Shown: in pieces, positions 24,031 through 33,690 of the stretch | Layout of the letters: each line of letters starts with the position of its first letter | Position numbering within the stretch: position 1 is the first letter of the stretch | NCBI GenBank assembly: GCA_028700655.1 | Contig: JAQVSG010000009.1 | Location: 1 to 38,231, forward strand | Direction of reading: 5' to 3' | DNA length: 38,231 bases | Source: Caldisericia bacterium | GTDB lineage: Bacteria > Caldisericota > Caldisericia > UBA6126 | Position numbers and translations under genes: made by a program | The notes under the pieces: generated by a model | What the model saw: only the letters and a program-made list of their open reading frames with translations | What the model was told of the DNA's origin: nothing | Database searches by the model: none

Positions 24031-27000
24031 ATGAAGAAGTTAACAAGTGGGCTGATAGCACTTCTTATGTTTGCCAGTATTCTTCAAGTCGGTTTTAATT
24101 CTGTTCCCGTGAAAGCTGCTGATTCACAGAATGCAGTTTTTATAGCCTCAAGGTTTATTCCCGTTGGCTTCGAAAGGGATGGAACGGCTTTGGATCCAGG
24201 CATTGACTTCCCGTGGCAGAAATCTGGTGAACAATGCTGGGGCCAAGATGAATACGGTATGCCAGACACGGAACTTGCAGTTTTATCGAATTTTATTGAC
24301 TCCGGAACCCATCCTCTTTCTGACCCCGGGATAACTGGCTACGCAAAGAGGCCAAACCAATATGCTTTCGGAGAAGTTAACATACCTGCAAGAGTCGATC
24401 AACCTCATTTTGATGCACTAGGAGATCCGATGTTCGACCAAGAAGGATTTCCTATTACCACAAACACTACCGTTCGTCCAATTCTTTGGGCTGAATTCTA
24501 TTTAATGGTTGATCCCGCCAGTGGTAAATCGCAAGAATACAATCACTGGTATGCCGTTTATGATTCAGCGGGTCAATTGTGGTTTGACAAAGATGGTTAT
24601 TTTAATGACTGTAGATTCTATGAATTTGCAGATCCAAACAACTTATATGACACGTATGAAGTCCAATTCGATCAAGAAAAAAATGACTTGGAAAAATTTC
24701 TTGCAACTTTTCATCAGAATAATACCTGCAGAAATAATCCCAATGCTTATGTTGATCCCATTGGAAGCAACAATACCCAAGGTCCTTATTTTCTAGATCC
24801 TGATCACCCTATGTATCGCGGAGAAATGGATGCAAATGGTGTCCCAAGAAATTATTTTTGGGATCGAGAAGGAACCGGGAAATATTTTCGAATTGGATGG
24901 GTAGATATGCCCGATTTTCCAATTCTCTTGGATGAAAACAAAGTACGTTATCCTCTACCAGTTATTGGCGATCAATCCACCCATGGAGAAACTAAAAAAG
25001 CCGATTGGGATGGAGCTGCTGGTTATCCCTTGTATGATTTTTCGTATTGGGGATTACCCTCCGACTTTGCCGATACCATTATGATACCTAGGTCTCGTAA
25101 TTGTCTAGGGATGGATCAGAGCGAATCTTACTCTCAGCCTTACAATGATTATACATGGTACTTTACGTCCAATGTTAATGACGATAGCAGTGCTTATGTA
25201 AATGTGTTTGATGAGCTCCACGCCGATAACATCAATGCTTCAGGAAGTAGAATTATGCCTGACCCCATCGATGATGGTGTTGATTACTATGCCTATGTTT
25301 CAGCGTACCATCCTGGGGAATGGATTTATCGGAAAGGCGTTAACACTACAGTTACTCCTCCCACTCCCAATAACGATTATACTGTTCAAATTGGGGATTT
25401 CCGATTAACCCCTGTTGCAGTACGTATGGATGACGGAAAAACATATTATAAATATGCTGCCAATACAACTGTTATGGCAGGCGATAAAGACGTTGATATG
25501 GAATTGTGGCGCTTTATTGCTAATTTTCAGGAATCCGGTTTATTTGCTGGCGAAAGAACCGGCAAAGCCAATGACGAAATGCATACCGAAAATATCAATT
25601 CTGCCCGTTCTACCACTTGGGGTATGGAACTGAATTGGCCTTTATATCAATTCGGTGAATGGATGTACAAAGAAGCCGGTACCTCTGGACTTGGCGTTGT
25701 TTCATATGGAGACTTTAGATTGTCCAATGTAAACAACCTCATCAATCCAACTACGAATGCTAAATATCGGAAACGCGGATATGTGAACGCTACCATGATT
25801 CCTGTTGAAGCTTACCCTGGAAGTCTCACAAGCGTGCCAAGAATATATGGCGATGTACTATTGCTTGGAGAAGTATTGCATGGCGGTTGTAATGAGCCCA
25901 CATACAACTTGTCTGTACAAACCGATGTTTGGTCTGGTATTATGCCCAGTGTAACTTCTGCAGCTCTTCGTTCTCCCAATAAAGATTTCCACGGTGCTGT
26001 ACAATCTGTGCAGAAAAATACTGTTCTGGATCCTACAGGAGAAGAGTTTTTTGTTCCTGCCACCACGTTCCAAAACATCAATTTGAAATATAGAGAATAT
26101 ATAGGTGTCGAAATCTTCAAGGACGATGCTGTATCAAACGATATTTGTGATTTGGATGAAACGCTTACTAGAGAGGAAAGATACAACCTTTTCCCCTATA
26201 ACCTATCTGATGATCAAGAAGAAGGAATTGCCTGTGAAGAGTATCTTGGAGCCGTAAACTCCATCATTACTTCAAGAGATGTTGACAGAGTATTAACAGC
26301 ATTTCCCAATGACATTATGTTCTATGAAGGTTCTCAAACTGTCATGTATGGTTGTCAAGAACCTATTTATAAGAACGAGAATAAAACTGACGATGGTCTT
26401 GGTAATCAAATCGTTAATGAAGGTGATATCCGACTTACTGATCGTATGATTACTAGAAGTAATATCGTAACCGAATACAAGGCTGGATCTGAAGTATCCG
26501 AAGGCGATCTCGATGTAGGCGATATGTTATACAATTTCCACAAACTTGATATGTTTTACGATCAAGATTGGCCTAACGAGAAGATTTATAAAAACGGTAC
26601 ATACGACATCGGAGAAACTCTTTATCGGATTGGTGATATGGAAGCTGATCACCAAGGATTTTTACCGTTTAACCAAGCTTTTTATATGGGTCTTACTACC
26701 GGTTCAGGCACGGAAACCTATTTTGAAACCGTACTTTACTATGATACCGACGGAGACGGTAAAGCAAGTCCTGGAGATATTCGCGTATACGACCTCTCTG
26801 GACGTTTCCCCAATGGTTCTATTTTAACTGTGCATGATGCAGATTGTCCCACCACTCTTAGTAGCCTTGACAATTATGAAACGCTGCTTTATTATTCGTT
26901 TACGAATCAATTACATATTTTCGCATTGGCCGAAGATTATGATATGAATAGACCTGGCGCAGTGCGAAGAGATTACAAATCTTTATATGTTGACATAGAT

Positions 27001-30000
27001 CAAAGTTATAATGCTTCAGCTCCTGTTCCTGAAAAAACATGGTTAACCCCTGGCGATGTTCGGTTAACTTGGAGCTATACCTATTCTCCTTATACCGTTG
27101 TTCAACCTGAAGATTTTGATTATGAACATTACATTATTCCAGAAAGCCCTCTCGGACTAGGCGCCATTGATGCCAATGTTCATTTATGGGATCGCAACGA
27201 ACACAATGTACTCATTGCTGACCCCGACGATAATGATGCATACCTTAACAATGCCATATGGGGCAAGGGAGAACCTACTTCCCCTGATCCCTCGCTTTAT
27301 CTAGACGACATCATTATTTTGATTAAAACAAAACAAGACAACACACGACTAACCGATGTCCAAGTTGAAGACAATACTTATTTATGCGGATCCAAGATTG
27401 GCGATAAAATTCACTATTGGTGGAATGAAAATATCGTCCATGGTTTTACAATGGGTAAAAATGGTGATTCTAGATTTATTGATTGGGAAGTATTTCCATC
27501 TGATAAACTTGGAATGGAAGTCCATGTGTCCGAAAATCTAAAAGTGGAACAAACGTCGAGTTTAAAAATTACCGTTGAACCTCCACCAAGACCAGGACGA
27601 TGGGAAGGCAATGTATACATTCCCCAAGAAGAAGTATATGTCTTTGTTAAAGATGTAATTACTGGAGAAAATGTCCTTATTGATGAAGATTTTAGAGTTC
27701 TTGATGGCGATCACCAAATGACCTCCTTTGAGATTACTCCGTATAGAGGTTCATGCTCAGTAGATGGTAGCTATAAAGGATTCAAAAAAGCATATGATAA
27801 CGATCGATATGTTTTGGAATCATTTGACAATCGATTGCGAATTGTTGCAATTCGAAATACCGGCGGTATTGATGACAGTGTTCCTCCAGAAGTATCTTTG
27901 TATGATCCTTTCTGGAAACAACATGACAATAAACCCTATTTTAATGGTCAAAATGAATTGGGAAGACTTATTGGTCATGCCTTTGGTTCCAAGCCCCAGT
28001 CAACCCCACTATGGAACGACAATATTCCTCTCAAACTTCACACTAGTTATGACTGCTATACTGATTTAGCCTATGTCGTAGAATCTGAGGATATTCGATT
28101 TACAGCCAACAAAAAATGTGTGGGTGTTTTGGATCAAAAATTCCCCAATTTATTTATGAACTTGATCGATGTAGACAACAAAAAAGACGTCAATGACCCG
28201 TCTGATTTACCGATCTCTACAGTGGAGGGCAAAGAAGTTGTAGCAATATACAATGCTACCGGTGCTGGCATTGACTATATGTTCACTGGATATATGGTAG
28301 AACCATTAGACTCTACCATCGCTCGTGTCTACAACAACAAAGATATGGGTGTAAATGATACCCATTACGACGACTTGTCCTACTCAGAAAAAGTGATTGT
28401 ACAAGTTAACGAAGATGGTACCTTCTGTTATTGGCATTGGGATGATATAGGAGATCATCGTGGTATGCTTGATCCTGGCGATCACCTATGGGTTCCCAAT
28501 CCAAACTACAAAGGCACATTACCTCCCGGCGGAGACGAAAACGATACAGATTACATGGAAAGAATTCCTGGATACATTCAAACTGTATCAAGCCCACAAG
28601 TATTTGACAGTGACTGCTCCGAAGGAGAATGGCAATGTCATAACTGTGGCGGAAGCGATTTTCGCAACGACGGTTTAGTAACCTACGATGACAAATATGG
28701 ACCTTTTAAAGTGGCAACATTTGGTGTACCTGTTTATCTGAGAAACCACGGTGATACGAATTACTCTTCTTCTGATAGTGGCGGAGTTGTTCCTGTTACT
28801 GTTATTCCCCGCAGTGCAGCTACCAAATTGCAAGTACAGATAAAGACTTTCAACCTTATTTATGATTACAACTCTGAAATTCAACATCCACCCTATTTTA
28901 TTGAAGATGGTATTGTGTGCCCTCCTGGAATGTTTGACGATGAAGTTTTCTTTGATATTATTGGCAACCCAGGTAGCGGTTTGCGTCGTTTTGAAACGTT
29001 GGGAGTTGATTATTGCGGCGTTAAGATGTTTAAAGTCTTAGCTCCTGATCCCTATGTAAATTTCGCAGAAATGGCTATTGTGGATCATGCTTTGCAAAAT
29101 TCTCAAGTAAATTATACCTCTGGCACACAAACAAACCCTCCTATTTCAAATCTGCCATTGCCAACCCCCCAAATACAATCTCCCTATAATCCTGTAGTTC
29201 AAGATGTTGGTAGAGACTTTAGAGGATATCCTGGTGGTCAAACACATACGGGTAGACTCCGAGGCGGAGTTATCTCTAGCGGATACACTCGAACTACAGA
29301 GGATCACTCTGGTTGGAATGCGTATCCTGCTATTTGGTGGTGGAATTGGTATGAAAATGTTGATATTAACAATTTCACCGATTTCAACAAATTAGGAACG
29401 GAATTTTTCCCTCTTACCGATTATGGTCTATATTTCATTATTAAAGACATAAACGGCAATCACCTTAGCTTTGATGAGACAACCGATCAAGATTTCCGAA
29501 TTCGACGCATGGAAATTACGGGTCCTTTTGCGCAACCAAAGATATTTAACAAAGTTAAACATACCGTAACACCTGAATACGAATACAACAATGTACGCAA
29601 TGTACCTATCAACTACGATTGGACCGGGAAGATTGTAGTTGAGCATACCAATATGGATGATTACGAGTATTCTTATGGGTATGATTGGACCGACAAAAAC
29701 GGCGACTGGGATATCACTCAACCCAACAACGAATTGACAAAATATCCTGTGGAAAACGCACAACTACGTGATGGCAGTCAACTGGATTTCCGTGGTTTAA
29801 AGAATGTTTTCCGCTTCGAAGAAATCATTCCTATTTCTCATGGTATCATTAATGTAAAAGTTATTCTTTGGGATGGAACCGTTAAGATTTATCAAGATTG
29901 CTGTGCAGAACCTCCAACAGATGGAGTTGACGTGCATGCCCTTGAAATTTCTACCGAATCCGACCATGTGGTAGCTGATATTGACAACAAAATTGTGGCC

Positions 30001-33000
30001 ACTATCAAAGAATACGAAATCATGCAAAGTACGGAAATGTGCAATGATGCATTTGTATTTGTATGGCAAGATCGAGGAATTGCAACCAAGAACAGCAAGC
30101 TCTTTAATGGAGCTGGTGATGGATGGGTTACAAATCCTCCTAGAAATACTGTCACTACTGAATTGAAAGAACAATATGACTGGGAAGAAGATTTGAACAA
30201 CGATGGGAAAATATCTTTCCGGGACTATGAAACTGAAATTATTGGTACCTATGATATGGCTACCAATACTTGGGCAGGCGGATTGATTGATGCTCGTTCA
30301 TTCCAACGAAACGACGGAGAGTACGTTTTTGATTTGTCTGCATCCAATGGTGCATTAATTAATACTATCGGTATCGATTTTGGCGGACCCGATGATGAGC
30401 CAGATCATGTTATCAGCGAAAATGAAACACTTCCTATTATGATAACGGCTTATAAGTACGGAGACGACGACAATGACAGAGCCTTTACGCCGTTGTATGG
30501 TTTGCCAGGAACTCCTCCACAATATTCTCACGAAGTATATCTCTCTGGTCAGAAATTTTTGACAATTGAACCAGTCTTTGATTTGTCTGTTTCTGTTCAA
30601 CCCAATCCTTTGACTGCCGGTGTGACACCCGAACTTGTGGATCCTGTATCGCCTCTATCCTTCGTTTTGACTGACGAAGAAGGTAATCCAGTAGATCTCT
30701 CTGTGGGTGTTTTAGATGACAAAGGAAATAGAGATGTTGTCGATGATAATATTTGGAATTTCTTGTTTAAAGATATCCACCCCGATCCATTGCCAGAATA
30801 TTACTGGCTGAGAACTGACCTTCACAACGATGACGAGACAAGAATTTCAAATCGATATCTGTATTCTACTTCGTCAGCAGCTTTCCAACCTATCAAGATT
30901 GACTTTAGTCTTGCAAAAGATGGTAAATATGCTTTTCGAGGTTTCTGTGCGAACGATGAAGGTGAATTTGACGTAATCATCTATACACCCGATCGAAAAC
31001 ACGCTGCGAAAGCAAAAGTCAATGTTGTACTTCCAACCGTAGAATATGCAATTGCGAACGCAGAAGATCCTGGACTTACATCGTATATGGTTCCTGGAGA
31101 GCCTGACTTTGTATTAACGGCAGCAGACAACCGAATTTATAGGGTTACAATCACAGCTAAAAACGCACAGGGACTTTTACTAAAAGGCGTCAGCAAAGGC
31201 GTCAGTACATGTGGCGGAGGAATTAAAAATACCGCTCGGTTTACTCCCTATTTGACAAGACCCGAATCCTTCGATTTTGATGAGAAAGATAGAAAATTGT
31301 TTGCAGACCATTTTATGCAAGATCTATATCCCTATATTCCTCATTTTGGATTTGATTTTAATGACAACAGTAAAATTGATCGAGTTGGATCTGAGCTATG
31401 TCAAGCTGGTGGCTTTATCCATACCAAAAACCGAAACGACCAAGTCACTCTTGGACATGTTTACTACAATACAACCTTAGTCCGATTCGATGAAGAAAGC
31501 ATTTATGGCGGATGGGACATTGAGCCCAACCGTGGATTGGTTCCTCCTGTTAAGGGGTGGGGACTTGGTGCCATTTACAACAGCGCACATAGAGGCGGCT
31601 ATCTGTTCTCTGATATTGACCCGAATCAAAAATTGGACTACCATGATTCTCTCGGACTCGACGTAAATGCGCAGACCACGTTCTATATTTTTGCAGAAGA
31701 TATTTGTTATGTAGGTGGCCTGGTGGGCGATAACATATACTCTAACAATCCAGCACAAGCTGATCTTTGTGGATATCCTCCTGTATACAAGACCGATCCA
31801 GCTCATGTAGAATCGCGTTTTGTGCCAGACCAAACTCCCGATGGTGTGTTTTATCTTGACTGGGAAGCTTTCCCAAGCCATGAAGTACACATTGCTCCTC
31901 CACGATTGACCGTTCTTTCTGCAGAAACACGCATTGAACTGGGACAAGATCTTTTGAATGCTGTCAACTACGATTTGACCTATGCCATTGAAAACAACAT
32001 GATTGTTCAAGTACGTCCTGCCGATCCACGAGATCTTCCTATGCACGAAGGTGGTCGCGTTTTCCTCTTTGGCAACCAACATCAAACCGCCATATATGGA
32101 AACACAGCTCCCTCTGCTACGGATCCTGCTGTTATGGAAACAACGATCTTCTTTACCCCGACAGGGATTGGAGAACAAATTGCTTCCCTTGGCTACTTTA
32201 ATAAAAACTGGAATTACCATGTAGAACCCTATCAATTTGATAACACTTCCACCTACACTCTCCGCGACCTCCTCCACTTTGATTCTATTGTGGGCCTTCA
32301 AGCAGAAGCGCAGGCTGTACCCACTCTCAATCCACATGTGTCCTCGCAACTCACCATTTCCGTATCCGAAATTGGAACCAACGCTCCTGTACAAGGCGCC
32401 AAAGTAACCATTGAAGGACCCGGCATCAATACTTCGGGTACCACCAACGAAAAAGGATTGTACGAAACCACCGTAACTCCCTCCCAAAAAGGAATTGTTA
32501 CTGTGCACGTCGCCAATGCCGACATGATGGAAAGCTCTACAGAACTATGGGTTCAACCCGATACAACCGAACCTATGCTTGAACTCGACCCTGTGGAATC
32601 CATAACCAACCAAACTACTCTACAAGTGTCTGGTATTACCAATCCTGGCAACGAAGTGAAAATTAACAATGAAACCGCTACTGTGAACAACAATGGTACG
32701 TTCTCTGCCCGTGTTACACTGGAAGAAGGACTAAACACCATTATTGCCACCGCCACCTCTCCCAATGGGAAAACGATTCGACGCATGCTTACGATTACTC
32801 TTGATACGACTGCTCCCATGATCTTTGTAGACGACCCTGGCACATTGCAAGGATCCGAACCCTTTGTGTACACATTAACCGGACGGGTAGAACCCGATTG
32901 CAAAGTGACTGTGAACAACCAAGAAGCAACCGTAACCCATGACATATGGTCTATCGATGTAACCGTCAAACCAGGCAAAAATGTCTTTGTAATTACTGCT

Positions 33001-33057
33001 ACTGATGTAGCAGGCAATGTACATACAATGAACGTTGAAGTGATTGTAGAAGAATAG
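24031..33057 (+). CDS. Giant secreted calcium-binding-type surface protein, copy 2 (3008 aa)
   Basis: This is a paralog of the preceding gene, colinear with it over almost its full length. The start is ATG 24031, where GAAAGGAG stands 7 bases upstream and the product opens with a signal peptide (MKKLTSGLIALLMF..., likely cleavage after VKA). An in-frame ATG at 23983 lies in a hairpin loop and would spoil the signal peptide. GDxRL modules recur with the glycine at about residues 455, 560, 798, 915 and 1008. EF-hand-type loops include DTDGDGKASPGD (905) and DLNNDGKISFRD (2054). Relative to copy 1 there is an insertion of about 50 residues near the N terminus. Residues 2609-3008 are identical to copy 1, and the stop falls exactly where identity ends. 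The two genes share their ribosome-binding-site context, so the duplication included the 5' edge. A strong terminator follows. Confidence 0.8.
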   Translation: MKKLTSGLIALLMFASILQVGFNSVPVKAADSQNAVFIASRFIPVGFERDGTALDPGIDFPWQKSGEQCWGQDEYGMPDTELAVLSNFIDSGTHPLSDPGITGYAKRPNQYAFGEVNIPARVDQPHFDALGDPMFDQEGFPITTNTTVRPILWAEFYLMVDPASGKSQEYNHWYAVYDSAGQLWFDKDGYFNDCRFYEFADPNNLYDTYEVQFDQEKNDLEKFLATFHQNNTCRNNPNAYVDPIGSNNTQGPYFLDPDHPMYRGEMDANGVPRNYFWDREGTGKYFRIGWVDMPDFPILLDENKVRYPLPVIGDQSTHGETKKADWDGAAGYPLYDFSYWGLPSDFADTIMIPRSRNCLGMDQSESYSQPYNDYTWYFTSNVNDDSSAYVNVFDELHADNINASGSRIMPDPIDDGVDYYAYVSAYHPGEWIYRKGVNTTVTPPTPNNDYTVQIGDFRLTPVAVRMDDGKTYYKYAANTTVMAGDKDVDMELWRFIANFQESGLFAGERTGKANDEMHTENINSARSTTWGMELNWPLYQFGEWMYKEAGTSGLGVVSYGDFRLSNVNNLINPTTNAKYRKRGYVNATMIPVEAYPGSLTSVPRIYGDVLLLGEVLHGGCNEPTYNLSVQTDVWSGIMPSVTSAALRSPNKDFHGAVQSVQKNTVLDPTGEEFFVPATTFQNINLKYREYIGVEIFKDDAVSNDICDLDETLTREERYNLFPYNLSDDQEEGIACEEYLGAVNSIITSRDVDRVLTAFPNDIMFYEGSQTVMYGCQEPIYKNENKTDDGLGNQIVNEGDIRLTDRMITRSNIVTEYKAGSEVSEGDLDVGDMLYNFHKLDMFYDQDWPNEKIYKNGTYDIGETLYRIGDMEADHQGFLPFNQAFYMGLTTGSGTETYFETVLYYDTDGDGKASPGDIRVYDLSGRFPNGSILTVHDADCPTTLSSLDNYETLLYYSFTNQLHIFALAEDYDMNRPGAVRRDYKSLYVDIDQSYNASAPVPEKTWLTPGDVRLTWSYTYSPYTVVQPEDFDYEHYIIPESPLGLGAIDANVHLWDRNEHNVLIADPDDNDAYLNNAIWGKGEPTSPDPSLYLDDIIILIKTKQDNTRLTDVQVEDNTYLCGSKIGDKIHYWWNENIVHGFTMGKNGDSRFIDWEVFPSDKLGMEVHVSENLKVEQTSSLKITVEPPPRPGRWEGNVYIPQEEVYVFVKDVITGENVLIDEDFRVLDGDHQMTSFEITPYRGSCSVDGSYKGFKKAYDNDRYVLESFDNRLRIVAIRNTGGIDDSVPPEVSLYDPFWKQHDNKPYFNGQNELGRLIGHAFGSKPQSTPLWNDNIPLKLHTSYDCYTDLAYVVESEDIRFTANKKCVGVLDQKFPNLFMNLIDVDNKKDVNDPSDLPISTVEGKEVVAIYNATGAGIDYMFTGYMVEPLDSTIARVYNNKDMGVNDTHYDDLSYSEKVIVQVNEDGTFCYWHWDDIGDHRGMLDPGDHLWVPNPNYKGTLPPGGDENDTDYMERIPGYIQTVSSPQVFDSDCSEGEWQCHNCGGSDFRNDGLVTYDDKYGPFKVATFGVPVYLRNHGDTNYSSSDSGGVVPVTVIPRSAATKLQVQIKTFNLIYDYNSEIQHPPYFIEDGIVCPPGMFDDEVFFDIIGNPGSGLRRFETLGVDYCGVKMFKVLAPDPYVNFAEMAIVDHALQNSQVNYTSGTQTNPPISNLPLPTPQIQSPYNPVVQDVGRDFRGYPGGQTHTGRLRGGVISSGYTRTTEDHSGWNAYPAIWWWNWYENVDINNFTDFNKLGTEFFPLTDYGLYFIIKDINGNHLSFDETTDQDFRIRRMEITGPFAQPKIFNKVKHTVTPEYEYNNVRNVPINYDWTGKIVVEHTNMDDYEYSYGYDWTDKNGDWDITQPNNELTKYPVENAQLRDGSQLDFRGLKNVFRFEEIIPISHGIINVKVILWDGTVKIYQDCCAEPPTDGVDVHALEISTESDHVVADIDNKIVATIKEYEIMQSTEMCNDAFVFVWQDRGIATKNSKLFNGAGDGWVTNPPRNTVTTELKEQYDWEEDLNNDGKISFRDYETEIIGTYDMATNTWAGGLIDARSFQRNDGEYVFDLSASNGALINTIGIDFGGPDDEPDHVISENETLPIMITAYKYGDDDNDRAFTPLYGLPGTPPQYSHEVYLSGQKFLTIEPVFDLSVSVQPNPLTAGVTPELVDPVSPLSFVLTDEEGNPVDLSVGVLDDKGNRDVVDDNIWNFLFKDIHPDPLPEYYWLRTDLHNDDETRISNRYLYSTSSAAFQPIKIDFSLAKDGKYAFRGFCANDEGEFDVIIYTPDRKHAAKAKVNVVLPTVEYAIANAEDPGLTSYMVPGEPDFVLTAADNRIYRVTITAKNAQGLLLKGVSKGVSTCGGGIKNTARFTPYLTRPESFDFDEKDRKLFADHFMQDLYPYIPHFGFDFNDNSKIDRVGSELCQAGGFIHTKNRNDQVTLGHVYYNTTLVRFDEESIYGGWDIEPNRGLVPPVKGWGLGAIYNSAHRGGYLFSDIDPNQKLDYHDSLGLDVNAQTTFYIFAEDICYVGGLVGDNIYSNNPAQADLCGYPPVYKTDPAHVESRFVPDQTPDGVFYLDWEAFPSHEVHIAPPRLTVLSAETRIELGQDLLNAVNYDLTYAIENNMIVQVRPADPRDLPMHEGGRVFLFGNQHQTAIYGNTAPSATDPAVMETTIFFTPTGIGEQIASLGYFNKNWNYHVEPYQFDNTSTYTLRDLLHFDSIVGLQAEAQAVPTLNPHVSSQLTISVSEIGTNAPVQGAKVTIEGPGINTSGTTNEKGLYETTVTPSQKGIVTVHVANADMMESSTELWVQPDTTEPMLELDPVESITNQTTLQVSGITNPGNEVKINNETATVNNNGTFSARVTLEEGLNTIIATATSPNGKTIRRMLTITLDTTAPMIFVDDPGTLQGSEPFVYTLTGRVEPDCKVTVNNQEATVTHDIWSIDVTVKPGKNVFVITATDVAGNVHTMNVEVIVEE
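31855..33054 (+). repeat. 1200-bp direct repeat, copy B (3' end of giant gene 2)
   Basis: This is the partner of 22708-23907, identical as read. Shorter near-identical patches occur upstream, for example around 31155-31250 against 22008-22100. This suggests a mosaic of conversion tracts rather than a single event. Confidence 0.93.
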
Positions 33058-33073
33058 AACTCTTCCACTTTTT

Positions 33074-33112
33074 AAAAGCCCGAAAGCAAAGAATTGCTTT
33101 CGGGCTTTTTTT
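33074..33112 (+). terminator. Strong intrinsic terminator after the giant gene pair
   Basis: AAAAGCCCGAAAGCAA (33074-33089) pairs over 16 bp with TTGCTTTCGGGCTTTT (33094-33109) around a 4-base loop, and T-residues continue to 33112. It follows the stop of giant gene 2 by 17 bases and ends 14 bases before the next start codon. Confidence 0.92.
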
Positions 33113-33126
33113 GTAGGATAAGAAAA

Positions 33127-33690
33127 ATGAATGAATATGAACAAAAAACTCTTCTTCGTGTTGCAAGAACTACAATAGAGAATCACCTTGATAATAGACA
33201 GTTCAATATTCTTTTAGAGCGGAAACAATTCCCTTCTCTATGGGTTAAAAAAGGATGTTTTGTAACACTCACGCAAAATCAACGGCTTCGAGGTTGTATT
33301 GGTACTATTGAACCCATATTCCCATTGTTGGATGCTGTCCAGAGAAACTCCATGAGTGCTGCATTTTATGATCCAAGATTTCATCCCGTGACACACAAAG
33401 AGATCCAAACGATTCGTATTGAAATATCCGTACTTACCATTCCCAGAGAATTAATGTATGCGAACCCCCATGAGATCGTGGAAAAAGTAAACCCTTATCA
33501 GGATGGTGTAATACTACAATTAGGATCCCATACTGCGACGTTTTTACCCCAAGTTTGGGAAGAATTGCCTACTCATGAAGAATTCTTTCGTCATTTGTCA
33601 TTCAAAGCCGGGTTGGAACCCAATAGTTGGAAAAACAATTCCGATATGAAAATATTTATATACCAGGTTGATAAATTTGCAGAAACATAA
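33127..33690 (+). CDS. AMMECR1-domain protein
   Basis: The product is 187 residues from ATG 33127 (AGGA about 8 bases upstream); an in-frame alternative start further out lies inside the terminator. It has the AMMECR1 signature LRGCIGT (54-60) and downstream blocks AFYDPRFHPVT, IRIEISVLT and DGVILQLGSHTATFLPQVWEELP. The family is widespread and often accompanies MEMO and radical-SAM proteins (AmmeMemoRadiSam). It is implicated in an uncharacterised modification; its biochemical activity is not established. Neither partner is in the window. The 3' end overlaps the GH18 gene. No separate promoter is obvious behind the terminator, so expression may depend on read-through or a weak promoter. Confidence 0.85.
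   Translation: MNEYEQKTLLRVARTTIENHLDNRQFNILLERKQFPSLWVKKGCFVTLTQNQRLRGCIGTIEPIFPLLDAVQRNSMSAAFYDPRFHPVTHKEIQTIRIEISVLTIPRELMYANPHEIVEKVNPYQDGVILQLGSHTATFLPQVWEELPTHEEFFRHLSFKAGLEPNSWKNNSDMKIFIYQVDKFAET

Noticed and set aside
31477-32508. Long antisense open frame (343 codons) within giant gene 2, with a similar one at 22486-23361
   Set aside because: It mirrors the strongly coding plus strand. The two resemble each other only because the underlying repeat is identical. The predicted protein has no recognisable features and no ribosome-binding site.
15091-33057. Interpretation of the giant proteins as cellulosomal dockerin/cohesin scaffoldins
   Set aside because: The GDxRL units resemble single calcium loops but lack the paired dockerin arrangement, and no cohesin or glycoside hydrolase module is visible in them.
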